From: Leptolyngbyaceae cyanobacterium JSC-12
GTDB lineage: Bacteria > Cyanobacteriota > Cyanobacteriia > Leptolyngbyales > Leptolyngbyaceae
Direction: 5' to 3'
NCBI GenBank assembly: GCA_000309945.1
Contig: CM001633.1
Location: 1,138,723-1,202,722, forward strand
DNA length: 64,000 bases
This document shows positions 27,546 to 36,438 of the stretch, in pieces. The notes beneath the pieces were generated by a model that worked only from the letters and a program-made list of their open reading frames with translations, ran no database searches and was not told the DNA's origin. Positions within the stretch are counted from its first letter, which is position 1. Every line of letters starts with the position of its first letter. The position numbers were made by a program, and so were the translations under genes.

Positions 27546-27923
27546 TAGTTCAACTCCCTTCTCCACAGCACCAGAATTCCCATTCAGGTGGAGACAATTT
27601 ACAAACACACCACAAATTCCGGGATTAAATCAAATCCTGTCCACGTCCAAAGTTGACTGTCCTCCTCTACCCAGGTAAACATTCTCCTGATGAAGAGGGC
27701 TGAATTCTGTACAGACTCTTTACAAATTTTCGCAAGTGCAAAAAACAGGTAAAGATTGCTGGTTATTTCGTAGGGTAATAACAGGGCAATATTAATGGAA
27801 AAAGCAGGTAATAGAGGTGAAACGACTGTCAGGGTTGCGTGCCTGTTTGTCGTCTGTCGTCTATTACCCGCCTGGCTTCAGCGAAAACTCTTCAGCGAAA
27901 ACTGATGCATACCAAATTGAGGG
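27546..27923. other. Porin upstream region with short tandem duplications
   Basis: 378 bp between the porin start and the 3' end of the nuclease gene; it must carry the porin promoter. No gene seen. At its right end are two separate tandem duplications: CTTCAGCGAAAACT at 27876-27889 and 27890-27903, and CCAAATTGAGGGCTA at 27912-27926 and 27929-27943, the second overlapping the nuclease stop codon. Confidence 0.6.
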
Positions 27924-28718
27924 CTATGCCAAATTGAGGGCTAATTGGAGCTGAAGTTTGGCACCGGTTTGCGGTATAGGTGCAGGATTAGCAGTGACCG
28001 CAGGGCAGTAACGGGCAAAGGTGCATCGCTGGCATTGTTTTCCTTGCTTGGGTTCCCAACCGCGATCGTGGCGCAACCGCATGGCCAGATCTATAATCAT
28101 GCCTTGCACTTCTTCCTGGTGCTCCTGAGTTGCCTGAAACCGAATCTTTTCTCCAGTTCGGAGAAACAACAAGCTGAGGTACTTCAGACTCTGCCGATAA
28201 GTTTGTTCCAGGGCAAGGTAGTACAACCCGATTTGGATATCAATTTCAGATGGTTCGGGCAATTTCATCTCCCGACCAGATTTGTAGTCGATCAACTCTA
28301 ACCCATCCTGCAAAAAATCAATGCGGTCATAGCGCCCAACAATTGTGAACTCTAAATTTTCAACTTGCAGATGCCCCTGAATCTTCCCTTCTACTGCAAG
28401 TGGTTGGTTCATAGCTGGTTGATCTGCAATAAACCGCCAATAGTAGCGCTCCAAGATTTCCTTTCCTTCTATAATCTGACTCTCACTCAACCCCTCCGAG
28501 TGAGTATCCCAACAACGATAAACCCATTGAATGTCAGGAATTGGATGCTGATAGTGCCAATCTCGATGGCATTGAGCAAGGGTCTGATGGAGCGCATTTC
28601 CCAAAGCGGCTGAACCATAAAATTCAGTGCTGGTTAATTTACGCTCATACCGCAAGTAGTAAGCATAAGGACACCGATGATATGCCTGAAGTTTGGTTGC
28701 CGAAATCTGGTAGGTCAT
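27924..28718 (-). CDS. RecB/Cas4-like PD-(D/E)XK nuclease with Fe-S cysteines
   Basis: 264 residues. N-terminal SATKLQAYHRCPYAYYLRY (Cys at about 17), nuclease core with GRYDRIDF (Asp) and ELIDYKSGRE (Asp-x-Lys), QIGLYYLALE helix, and a C-terminal cluster CQRCTFARYC (about 231-240). The single N-terminal and three C-terminal cysteines match the 4Fe-4S layout of AddB/Cas4/RecB-like exonucleases. Likely a DNA end-processing nuclease in the cytoplasm. No CRISPR array or cas gene is nearby, so a CRISPR adaptation role is not supported here. Monocistronic, followed by 126 bp of low-complexity DNA and the DUF2811 gene upstream. Confidence 0.88.
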   Translation of the reverse strand: MTYQISATKLQAYHRCPYAYYLRYERKLTSTEFYGSAALGNALHQTLAQCHRDWHYQHPIPDIQWVYRCWDTHSEGLSESQIIEGKEILERYYWRFIADQPAMNQPLAVEGKIQGHLQVENLEFTIVGRYDRIDFLQDGLELIDYKSGREMKLPEPSEIDIQIGLYYLALEQTYRQSLKYLSLLFLRTGEKIRFQATQEHQEEVQGMIIDLAMRLRHDRGWEPKQGKQCQRCTFARYCPAVTANPAPIPQTGAKLQLQLALNLA

Positions 28719-28843
28719 AGGATAAGAAGAAAGAGGAAATCAGGAATGGGAGTAGAGGCTGGAGGCTAGAAATTTCTTCTGACTCCTGTCCTTTGTTTTC
28801 TGACTTCTTCACTAGGCAGTTTTATGGAGAGTTTTGCGAGGCT

Positions 28844-29074
28844 TTAGTTCTGAGCAATTGGGCGTTTGAATAACGCATCCAGATAAATGCGAGACGCCTG
28901 ACGATGGTTCAAGCGTTCGGGGGCAGTTTCGGACTGGTTTTGCAGCAAAAACAGAGACAGTGCAGCGGTGATCACCCGATCTTGGTCCCAGTCAGGACGC
29001 ATTTCCAAATAGTTTCTAAGAGACTCATGCAGAATTTCAGGAACTTCTACCAAAAGACTCACGGTGGTATCCAT
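28844..29074 (-). CDS. DUF2811 family small protein
   Basis: 76 residues, matching the short cyanobacterial DUF2811 family: VSLLVEVPEILHESLRNYLE, then WDQDRVITAALSLFLLQN and a C-terminal SRIYLDALF. The pattern resembles a ribbon-helix-helix/CopG-like fold, where a short N-terminal strand precedes two helices, so a DNA-binding or dimeric regulatory role is possible but unproven. It lies immediately left of the DnaA-box cluster and is transcribed away from it. Confidence 0.85.
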   Translation of the reverse strand: MDTTVSLLVEVPEILHESLRNYLEMRPDWDQDRVITAALSLFLLQNQSETAPERLNHRQASRIYLDALFKRPIAQN

Positions 29075-29634
29075 AGAATTTCAACTCTGGGAGATAAAGA
29101 GGGTACAGTTTCGGTCATTTGCCAACAACAAAACTGCCGCATCTCACAACAAACTTGTGATCTCCATCAGACTCAAAGCCTGGTGGAATGTTGCTTGCGG
29201 AGACTCAGCTATCGACTTATGTTGGTCGCATCATTCTCAGTCGAAATTCATTGCTTGTCAATGTTGCGAAGTGTTGCGAAGCGCTTTAGATCAAAAAAAG
29301 CTTTACGAAAGAATGGGCACTTGAGGGCATTTTCTGTTACTTAACTTTACAAAAACCGGGTTTTCAAGAGTACGGAACTGAAAAAAGTGTGGAGCGATCG
29401 CGGGTGTGGAAAAGTCCGATTCTATCGTTCGGCTTGTGGAAAACGAAGTTAAACATGTGGAAAACGTGTGGAGAGGGTGTGGAAAAAGTCAAATTTCGCT
29501 GTGGAAAGAGTGTGGAATTTGTGGGGAAAATCAAGTCGATTATTAAACTTTGTAAATTTCTGGATGGTTTGCGATCGCAGACCTGGAGTCTTACCAACTA
29601 TCGTTTTTCTGCTCAGGATGTGATAGAGAACTCC
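29075..29634. other. Gene-free region containing candidate replication origin
   Basis: 560 bp without a supportable gene between the DUF2811 and photolyase genes. The left part (29075-29340) shows nothing specific beyond a purine-rich stretch. The right part holds the DnaA-box cluster described separately (29388-29530) and an AT-rich segment at about 29538-29559. Confidence 0.7.
29388..29560. other. Candidate oriC: cluster of DnaA boxes plus AT-rich unwinding segment
   Basis: Four exact TGTGGAAAA sites start at 29405, 29435, 29456 and 29478; relaxed sites (TGTGGAGCG, TGTGGAGAG, TGTGGAAAG, TGTGGAATT, TGTGGGGAA) start at 29388, 29467, 29500, 29511 and 29520. The reverse complement TTTTCCACA is the cyanobacterial DnaA box. 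All nine are in the same orientation. Sites at 29456, 29467, 29478, 29500 and 29511 fall on a strict 11-bp register, putting them on one helix face. Immediately after comes the AT-rich GATTATTAAACTTTGTAAAT (29538-29557), a plausible unwinding element. dnaA and dnaN are not in the window. Confidence 0.75.
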
Positions 29635-31116
29635 TTACTCCTCTACCCTATCTTCCTCATCCTCCTCATTCTTCCTCTCTCCCTTGTGCCCTACCTTCTG
29701 CCGCTGGTAGAGTTCCTTAAACCGTCGTTGCTGCACATTGTGATCAACAATCGCTTCTGGATAGCCGCAGCGATCGCGCTCAGCCGATGGGATTTTGCCA
29801 GACACTAACACTTCTGTATCCACACTCCGCAGTTCTGGAATCCACTCGCGGATGTATTCGGCTTCCGGGTCAAATTTCTTTGCCTGACTGGCAGGATTGA
29901 AAATTCGCAACGGTTTGGGGTCCATGCCGCTGGAAGTACTCCACTGCCAGCCGCCATTATTCGCGGCAAGATCGCCATCAATCAGCTTTTGCATAAAGTA
30001 TTTCTCGCCCCAGCGATGGTCTACCAGCAAATCCTTAGTCAAAAAGCTAGCCACGATCATGCGGCAGCGGTTGTGCATCCAGCCAATTTCCTTGAGTTGA
30101 CGCATGGCAGCATCCACAATGGGATACCCTGTGCGCCCTTCACACCAAGCCTGAAAGCGGTCTTCCCGGTTTTCCCAGGGAAAGTGTTTGAAAACTTGCC
30201 GATAAGGTCCATCTGCCAGTTCCGGGAAAAAATATAGGGCATGCTGGTAAAACTCGCGCCATGCCAGCTCTTGCTGCCAGGTGCGGATGCTATCACGAGC
30301 TTCGTTGCTACGGCTTTGCTCCATTGCTGCCAGAGTAGCAGCCCAGACGGTGCGAATCCCGATCGCGCCAAATTTCAATGCAGCACTTAATTGAGACGTA
30401 CCAGGATAAGCAGGAAAGTTGCGTTGTTCTTGATACTCAGCAATCGCGCGATTGCAAAACTCCTCCAGTTTGACAGATGCGCCTGCTTCACCTGGCTCGA
30501 TCACAAATGGTGCTGTCCAGATAAACCCAAGATCTGGGGCTGTGGGTAACTCAATTGCACCAGCCTGACTGGCAAGTTCCTGCTCCTTTGCCGTTAAGCC
30601 TGTTACCTGAGCCAGGGTATCCAAGGGTTGGCTTTTTTCCTTGCTGCTCCAGTTGCGCCAGAAGGGAGTGTAGACTGTGTAAGGCTGTCCAGAACCAGTA
30701 GTGATGTCCTTCGGTGCGTGCAAGAGTTGATCCCAAAATGGACACGCTTCAATGCCTTGTTCTCGTAACGCAGCAGCAACGGTGCGATCGCGCGCTCTGC
30801 TATACGGTTCTACATCCTGATTCCAAAACACTGCTCTAGCATTAAGTGTTGTCGCCAGATTAACAATCCCTTTTTGAGGAAGTGTCTTCACAATCAATAA
30901 TTGGCTACCTACCTTGGCGTATCCTTCCTGCAATGATTGCAAACAGCCCAGCATGTAGCTCACTCGCACTGGAGCCACATCATCTCGCTGCAAAATGGTG
31001 GGATCGAGACAGAATACACCCACAACCTTTGAACTACGTTGGCGGGCGGCTGCCAAGCCTACATTGTCTGCAAGTCGTAAATCCCGTCGATGCCAAAACA
31101 GAATTAAATCAGCCAT
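29635..31116 (-). CDS. phr: Deoxyribodipyrimidine photo-lyase (class I CPD photolyase)
   Basis: 493 residues. N-terminal Rossmann-like antenna domain (1-130, [20 protein letters not shown]) and C-terminal FAD-binding domain with [56 protein letters not shown] and [20 protein letters not shown]. The Trp residues of the electron-transfer chain are present (in [11 protein letters not shown]-region, GWMHNRCR and GGWQWS). Overall closest in pattern to cyanobacterial 8-HDF-type photolyases. Light-driven repair of UV pyrimidine dimers. The last 20 residues are low-complexity acidic ([12 protein letters not shown]). Monocistronic. Confidence 0.95.
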   Translation of the reverse strand: MADLILFWHRRDLRLADNVGLAAARQRSSKVVGVFCLDPTILQRDDVAPVRVSYMLGCLQSLQEGYAKVGSQLLIVKTLPQKGIVNLATTLNARAVFWNQDVEPYSRARDRTVAAALREQGIEACPFWDQLLHAPKDITTGSGQPYTVYTPFWRNWSSKEKSQPLDTLAQVTGLTAKEQELASQAGAIELPTAPDLGFIWTAPFVIEPGEAGASVKLEEFCNRAIAEYQEQRNFPAYPGTSQLSAALKFGAIGIRTVWAATLAAMEQSRSNEARDSIRTWQQELAWREFYQHALYFFPELADGPYRQVFKHFPWENREDRFQAWCEGRTGYPIVDAAMRQLKEIGWMHNRCRMIVASFLTKDLLVDHRWGEKYFMQKLIDGDLAANNGGWQWSTSSGMDPKPLRIFNPASQAKKFDPEAEYIREWIPELRSVDTEVLVSGKIPSAERDRCGYPEAIVDHNVQQRRFKELYQRQKVGHKGERKNEEDEEDRVEE

Positions 31117-31214
31117 GATATTGCTAAGACCTGTGCTGTAGCCATCCTAAATGCCTTTAGCCTAAAGAGGAGTATTCAGTGTTGGTGGCTCAGCTTCTAG
31201 ATAGACTCACAAGC

Positions 31215-31769
31215 TCAACTGGGTTGTAAAAACGGACGTGCCAGCATGAAGCTACAAATGGATTTGGCGTCAGACAATTCTCCAGAGTAAATAGCGCTTT
31301 CCACTTCTTGCGGAGTCATCAGAACCACTGTCAAGTCTTCATCAATATCGTGTTCGGGTGGATTTTCCAATAGTTCTAGGTCTTGCGCTAAAAAAGCGTG
31401 GATAATTTCGTCCGAGTAACCAGGAGCAACAAAAAACTCTCCTAATTTTTGCCAGCGATCGCTGCGATAGCCTGTTTCTTCTTCAATTTCACGCTTGATA
31501 GTTTCATCTGGGCTTTCATCCGGTTCCAGCGTTCCTGCTGGGAATTCGAGGATGCGTCCTCGTGCTGTAAATCGATATTGCCGCACTAATACCAGTTTGC
31601 CATCTGGCGTTACGGGGACTGCCAAGGCTCCACCAGGATGACGCACACATTCCCATTCTCCTTCCGCTTTATTGGGTAACCGTAACCGATTGGCTTCAAA
31701 TGCAAACTTGCGTCCACGATAAAGGAACCGTTGTTTCAACAGTTGAGGAGGCTCAGGACCAAAAGGCAT
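31215..31769 (-). CDS. NUDIX hydrolase (ADP-ribose pyrophosphatase-like)
   Basis: 184 residues from ATG 31769; the longer frame to 31898 overlaps folK and is unlikely. A complete Nudix box is seen, GTLEPDESPDETIKREIEEE followed by TGY, with REXXEE in place. The preceding strand VLVRQYRFTARGRILEFPAG and the following GEFFVAPGYSDEIIHAFLA match ADP-ribose/sugar-nucleotide pyrophosphatases. It would hydrolyse a nucleoside diphosphate-linked metabolite such as ADP-ribose in the cytoplasm. It follows folK on the same strand by 41 bp and is probably co-transcribed. Confidence 0.9.
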   Translation of the reverse strand: MPFGPEPPQLLKQRFLYRGRKFAFEANRLRLPNKAEGEWECVRHPGGALAVPVTPDGKLVLVRQYRFTARGRILEFPAGTLEPDESPDETIKREIEEETGYRSDRWQKLGEFFVAPGYSDEIIHAFLAQDLELLENPPEHDIDEDLTVVLMTPQEVESAIYSGELSDAKSICSFMLARPFLQPS

Positions 31770-31810
31770 AGGAATCGTAAAAAAGATAAGGAATAAAGAG
31801 CAACCAGGCG

Positions 31811-32296
31811 CTAGCAGCAATTCATTTGATGAACTTCTGAACAGTCTACCGCCTGAACGAGTTGCGCGATCGCTTTTCCCGAAACTGGCTCGATCCAATT
31901 TGGGGCAATTTCTGCCAGAGGAACCAGCACAAAAGCACGCTCTGTCATGCGGGGATGTGGAATTTGCAAACCGGGTATTTCTAACACCAGGTCATCAAAC
32001 AGCAACAGATCCAGGTCTAACGTGCGAGGTCCCCAACGTTCTCGCCGCACTCGTCCAAATTGTTTTTCAATGGTTAACAAGGTTTCCAGCAAAGCATGAG
32101 GGGTAAGCATTGTTTGGATAATGACACACCCATTTAAATAATCAGGCTGGGGGGGACCGACTGCTGCCGTGCGATACCAATGGGATTGGGCTTCTACGAT
32201 AATTTCAGGAGTAGTCGCCAGTGTGCCTACAGCAGTTTCTAAGGTTTGCAAAGAATCTCCAAGATTACTTCCTAGTGCGATCGCACAGTGTTTCAA
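31811..32296 (-). CDS. folK: 2-amino-4-hydroxy-6-hydroxymethyldihydropteridine diphosphokinase
   Basis: 161 residues, the usual HPPK length. N-terminal ALGSNLGDSLQTLETAV, substrate-binding SHWYRTAAVGPPQPDYLNG, and the HPPK signature RRERWGPRTLDLDLLLFDD with the paired Asp residues that bind magnesium, then HPRMTERAFVLVPLAEIAP. It transfers pyrophosphate from ATP to the pterin in folate synthesis. First gene of a likely two-gene unit with the NUDIX gene. Folate biosynthesis partners are not in the window. Confidence 0.95.
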   Translation of the reverse strand: MKHCAIALGSNLGDSLQTLETAVGTLATTPEIIVEAQSHWYRTAAVGPPQPDYLNGCVIIQTMLTPHALLETLLTIEKQFGRVRRERWGPRTLDLDLLLFDDLVLEIPGLQIPHPRMTERAFVLVPLAEIAPNWIEPVSGKAIAQLVQAVDCSEVHQMNCC

Positions 32297-32338
32297 GACT
32301 CCTCCTTCATCGATGCAAATTAGAAACCCATTCAGATG

Positions 32339-33241
32339 TTAAGCTGAACTAAGGCAATCATCAGAATCAGAGCAACTATGTAACAATTTTAAGATCGCCT
32401 CAACTAACTGAATCGGTTCCATTGGTTTTGCAAGGTGCTTTTGAAAGCCTGCTGCCAAGGCTTTCTGTTGATCCGCTTCAGTCGTATAGGATGTCAGAGC
32501 GATCGCAGGAATTTGCCCAGTATCCGTCACTTCTCGGATCTGCTGCATCAGCATATAGCCATCGATTCCAAGCATCCCCATATCACTAATCAAAATATCG
32601 GGTTTGAGATGGGAGAGCACATTGATAGCCGCAATTGCTGAGGGTACAGCCGTAACCTTAGCACCAAATTGTCTCAGCGTTGTCGTAATTAAATCGCGGC
32701 TGTCTGGATCATCTTCAACGACCAACACCTGAATATTTTGCAAATTTTGCAAATTGGTCGCAAGCGCAACATGGGTGTCCAGCATCGAAGAGGCTGTTGT
32801 ACTGCGAATGAGAGGGAACCGCACCGTAAAAGTGGCACCCAGCCCTTCACCAGGACTTTTTGCCCAAATTGTGCCCTTGTGTAATTCAACAATCTGATGG
32901 GCGATCGCCAACCCTAAACCTAAGCCACCAAAAACCCTGGTTGTGGTGCTATCTGCTTGCCTAAACCGATCAAACACATGGGGCAGAAAATCTGGATGAA
33001 TTCCTTTGCCTGTGTCAATTACCTGGATTTGGGCAAAATCTCCCACATAATCTAACCGGACAGTAACCTGCCCACCTTGAGGCGTAAATTTCACCGCGTT
33101 AGACAGCAAATTCCACACAACTTGTTTCAACCGATTGGCATCTCCTGAAACTTGGAATAGAGAGAAGTCTAACTGAGTTTGAACATTAATCTCTTTCGCT
33201 TCGCTGACAGAACGAACCGTTTCTAATGCATCTTCAATCAC
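32339..33241 (-). pseudogene. 5'-truncated hybrid histidine kinase (HATPase plus receiver remnant)
   Basis: About 300 residues starting at a GTG. Contains only the HATPase domain (N-box NRLKQVVWNLLSNAVKFTPQ, G1 DTGKGIHPDFL, F-box HVFDRFRQADSTTTR, G2 GGLGLGLAIAH) and a receiver domain (VLVVEDDPDSRD with the acidic pair, phospho-acceptor in ILISDMGMLGIDG, and the Lys in HLAKPM). There is no HisKA dimerisation/phospho-His domain and no sensor. Reading upstream in frame, only four more kinase-like residues (LVTV) are found before non-homologous sequence and a TAA, with no start codon. It looks like a decayed hybrid kinase; a free-standing ATPase-receiver protein is possible but less likely. Confidence 0.7.
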
Positions 33242-33354
33242 GGTGACAAGCGAAGGATAGTTCGAAGTTGAAGGACTGCGACAGCAGCACCGGGCAATGT
33301 GTAGAGGTCTAGATAATTATCTCAATTCTCTATCATTCCTGCCGACTGAACATT

Positions 33355-33381
33355 GTGAGGGCACAGCATTTGTGCCCTCAC
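33355..33381. terminator. Strong hairpin between the truncated kinase and the glucosidase gene
   Basis: Perfect 11-bp stem GTGAGGGCACA / TGTGCCCTCAC with a 5-nt loop (33366-33370), 28 bp past the stop of the minus-strand glucosidase gene. A T-rich tail is not present on the minus strand, so termination is likely but not canonical. Confidence 0.5.
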
Positions 33382-33408
33382 TCTACCATCCCTTTTGTGT
33401 AAACAACC

Positions 33409-35745
33409 TTATGCTTCAATAATGACGCGCAAATTTCCTCGTTTCTTAGACACTCGGCAGGCAGTTGCGCCATTTGAACGTTCAAATTCTAAATCCAATA
33501 GAGTTGGTCCCACTCGTAGATTTTGCAAAGAGAGATAATTAATCGAGGGAGGAAGAGCGGGATCAATAATTCTCAGGGTGTTGCTAGGAGCATCGGGTAC
33601 TAGGTTAACCATCATTTGCAACAGTTGGAATATGCTGCCAGTTGCCCATGCCTGAGGTGTACAGGCGACTGGATATTGCACCGGATCATTGTCATCGGTA
33701 CGCTCAAACCCGCAGAACAATTCTGGGGGACGTTGGTATGGCTGGCGCTTGGTCATGTCCAGAATGCCTTCTGCCAGTTCTAATGCCTGATCAATTAAGC
33801 CCAGCGATCGCAGCCCAATCGCGGTTAAGGCATTATCGTGAGGCCACACTGAGCCAATATGATAGCCCATTGGATTGTAGGCAGGGGACAAACTACTGAG
33901 TGTGCGAATCCCCCAACCATTAAACATATCGGGAGCGCGCAATCGTTCAGCCACGCTGTAAGCTTTTTCGGGCGTGAAAATTCCCAGGTTAAGGCAGTGT
34001 CCTGGATTGGAAGTAATGCTATCGACGGGTTTACCTTCACCATCTAGCGCCAGGGCGCAGTAGTCTTGGTCTTCCATCCAAAAATCCCGGTTAAACCGCA
34101 GTTTTAGATCTCGAGCTTCGTCTTCCCAGCGTTCTGCCAAGTCAATGCGTTTTTTCATTCGGGCAATTTGGGCAAGCCGAATCTTAGCGGCATAAACATA
34201 GCCTTGCACTTCACATAGCGCGATCGCACCATGAGCCAGTTGCCCTTTGCGATTGACAATGCAATCTCCTGAATCCTTCCATCCCTGGTTATCCAACCCT
34301 CGTCGCGACTTGCGGAAGTAGCTGAGATAACTATAACTGGTTTCTTTCATCGTGCGATCGATCCAATCCATTGCTGCCAGAGCATTGCCCCATAGGTTCT
34401 CCAATGTTTCGTAATCTGCCGTCCAGGCAAAGTACTCGGCGTATAGCATCAGCCAGAGTGGTGTAGCATCTACGGTACCGTAGTAGGGAGTGTGGGGAAT
34501 TTCGCCGCAGCGTGCCATTTCACCAAACCGAATTTCGTGCAAGATTTTGCCCGGTTGTTCATCCCGCCACTCATCTTCTTCCTTCCCCTGATAATAGGCG
34601 AGGATTTTAAGCGTCTCCCGCGCAATTTGCGGGTCTAACATGAGAATTTGGGACGCTGCAATGATTGAGTCTCGTCCAAATAAGGTAGAAAACCAGGGAA
34701 CTCCGGCTGAAAGCGCCTTGCCCTTGCTGAAGGATTGCCGCAAAAGATAAACATCTTGCTCTGCCCGTTCAATGATTTGATTGAAAGTATTTTTGTCGGC
34801 TCGAATTCGGGTAACCTGCTGTCGCCAGGTTTGTTCTTCCATCAACTCTGCTGCTTTTGCCTGAGCCAGCGTTACTGGAGCATTCACGGTTGAGGCTGGG
34901 CGACCATTAATCAATGTTTGGAGCCGGTAACCAAGCGTGAGTTTTTCATGCGACCTCAGTTCTAGTTTCCACACTGCTGTGTTACCACTTAGCAGATCTG
35001 GCATCCGGTCAACAAAGGAAATGCGACTTTCTAAGATAGAACCATCCAGTCCTTGATACGCCAGACTAAATTCTTCAGGAGCAGGAGTAAAAAGCGCAGC
35101 ACTCAGCATAGAAGATGGAAATGGCGGTTGCTCTAGTTCTTTCGCCACCATTTCATGCTCCTCTGATGCGAGTTCCAGGGGTCTGCCTGCTGTTTCGTGA
35201 ACCTCAGGTAACACCATGCGGAGAAGAGCACCCCGGCGATCGCGATTAAAGCCTCGAATTTCAAACAGGTCTACAAAATCTGCATCGAAACTCAGACTGA
35301 TTTCAAAACTCACTGGGTTGGTACTATAGTTTGCGATTTCGATTTCTTCAAACAATCCACCATTCAGGACCAGTTCGCGTTTAATACCAATGGATTCGGC
35401 TTTAATGTCTTCTCCAATGTGCGGGTTGGTGCATAAGACTGACAGTACGAAACCTTTATCCGCAGTGCTGCTGAGAAGAATCGGCGATCGCCCATTGATT
35501 TGTAACTCTAAGCGGCTAAGGTAGCGAGTATCGTTACAAAATAAGCCCATACTAGCGCTGCGATCATCGCCCATGCAGCTTCCAATGATATTGCCAAGCG
35601 TATCAGTCAACAAAAACAAATCATCATCTTTAAGCGTGAGTGTTGGCTGAGGACGTTCTGCCAGCACACAAGGCCATTCTGGAATTGGGAACTGATCTGC
35701 TCGAGCAAAAGTACGACCGTCAATGTTAATAGTCTCTGGTGTCAT
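33409..35745 (-). CDS. Amylo-alpha-1,6-glucosidase (glycogen debranching-type, GH133-like)
   Basis: About 778 residues from ATG 35745 (GTG 35754 is an alternative). An N-terminal beta-sandwich of glycogen-debranching type (DDLFLLTDTLGNIIGSCMGD, then GLFCNDTRYLSRLELQING) precedes an (alpha/alpha)6 catalytic barrel with SAGVPWFSTLFGRDSIIAAS, DATPLWLMLYAEYFAWT, DSGDCIVNRKGQLAHGAIAL and YHIGSVWPHDNALTAIGL. These elements match bacterial amylo-alpha-1,6-glucosidases that trim glycogen or related glucans or trehalose-type sugars. Acts in the cytoplasm. No other sugar gene is adjacent. Preceded by 280 bp with no gene. Confidence 0.9.
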   Translation of the reverse strand: MTPETINIDGRTFARADQFPIPEWPCVLAERPQPTLTLKDDDLFLLTDTLGNIIGSCMGDDRSASMGLFCNDTRYLSRLELQINGRSPILLSSTADKGFVLSVLCTNPHIGEDIKAESIGIKRELVLNGGLFEEIEIANYSTNPVSFEISLSFDADFVDLFEIRGFNRDRRGALLRMVLPEVHETAGRPLELASEEHEMVAKELEQPPFPSSMLSAALFTPAPEEFSLAYQGLDGSILESRISFVDRMPDLLSGNTAVWKLELRSHEKLTLGYRLQTLINGRPASTVNAPVTLAQAKAAELMEEQTWRQQVTRIRADKNTFNQIIERAEQDVYLLRQSFSKGKALSAGVPWFSTLFGRDSIIAASQILMLDPQIARETLKILAYYQGKEEDEWRDEQPGKILHEIRFGEMARCGEIPHTPYYGTVDATPLWLMLYAEYFAWTADYETLENLWGNALAAMDWIDRTMKETSYSYLSYFRKSRRGLDNQGWKDSGDCIVNRKGQLAHGAIALCEVQGYVYAAKIRLAQIARMKKRIDLAERWEDEARDLKLRFNRDFWMEDQDYCALALDGEGKPVDSITSNPGHCLNLGIFTPEKAYSVAERLRAPDMFNGWGIRTLSSLSPAYNPMGYHIGSVWPHDNALTAIGLRSLGLIDQALELAEGILDMTKRQPYQRPPELFCGFERTDDNDPVQYPVACTPQAWATGSIFQLLQMMVNLVPDAPSNTLRIIDPALPPSINYLSLQNLRVGPTLLDLEFERSNGATACRVSKKRGNLRVIIEA

Positions 35746-36024
35746 GCCATCCACAAAGTGTCAATAAAGGGCAACAAGGTTTAACGCAACGTCCAACTGG
35801 AAAAAGCAACGCTGCATTAGTGAACATCGCAGCTTAAACATTCAGCAAAAAGCAATTCAAACTGCAACTTCATAGCCAGCGTTGTGACGGACTCTGGAGC
35901 TATTTAATTTCAAATCCTTAGCATAAATATGCTGATCTTCAATGTAATCCGAACAGGCAAACTCCGGGCAGAGAGATGCCATTAAATACAAACCCTTAAT
36001 CTAGTTAAATTCTTTTAATAGATT

Positions 36025-36426
36025 TTAAGCAACTCGAAACCTGGGATTATCTCGCAGCCAGTTTGCTTCAAAAGTATATGCCCAGGCAATCAGGTCTTCT
36101 GGAACTTCTTCCATGGGTTCCCTCAATAGTAAGGCAATATAGTGGGTACGCTGCTTTACAACGACCGCACAATGTTCCACGCCCTGAATTGTGGCATGAT
36201 GAAACCCCTCCAGTTGAAGCGAGGAGATCAGCAGCGAGCGCAACCCCAGTGCCTGAAAAATCGTTTGCACCCAACTCATGTTGCTACTATCTGATGTGGT
36301 GAAATACTCTTTGGGTAATCCATTCAGATCAAAAATAGCTGCGCCTATAACATCATTCATATAAGCCATAGCTGAGTCTTTCACAGGAGAACAGACGTTG
36401 AACTCAGCGCTGAGTAATAAATTCAT
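36025..36426 (-). CDS. Small roadblock/LC7-like protein, unknown role
   Basis: About 133 residues from ATG 36426, with AGGTGG upstream. The region 25-110 (DVIGAAIFDLNGLPKEYFTT, MSWVQTIFQALGLRSLLISS, HCAVVVKQRTHYIALLLRE) has the alternating strand-helix pattern of roadblock/LC7 proteins, which form dimers and in bacteria often partner small GTPases such as MglA. No GTPase gene is adjacent. The assignment is from pattern only; the family name should be checked. Monocistronic, divergent to nothing near; a hairpin-bearing intergenic region lies between it and the HetZ-related gene. Confidence 0.6.
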   Translation of the reverse strand: MNLLLSAEFNVCSPVKDSAMAYMNDVIGAAIFDLNGLPKEYFTTSDSSNMSWVQTIFQALGLRSLLISSLQLEGFHHATIQGVEHCAVVVKQRTHYIALLLREPMEEVPEDLIAWAYTFEANWLRDNPRFRVA

Positions 36427-36438
36427 CAACTTATCCAC

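Noticed and set aside
29350-29600. Promoter or operator array for photolyase or DUF2811 instead of oriC
   Set aside because: Both neighbouring genes are read on the minus strand and the array matches DnaA boxes in sequence and phasing; not fully excluded.
31770-31898. N-terminal extension of the NUDIX protein
   Set aside because: It overlaps folK and lacks family similarity; ATG 31769 begins the conserved domain.
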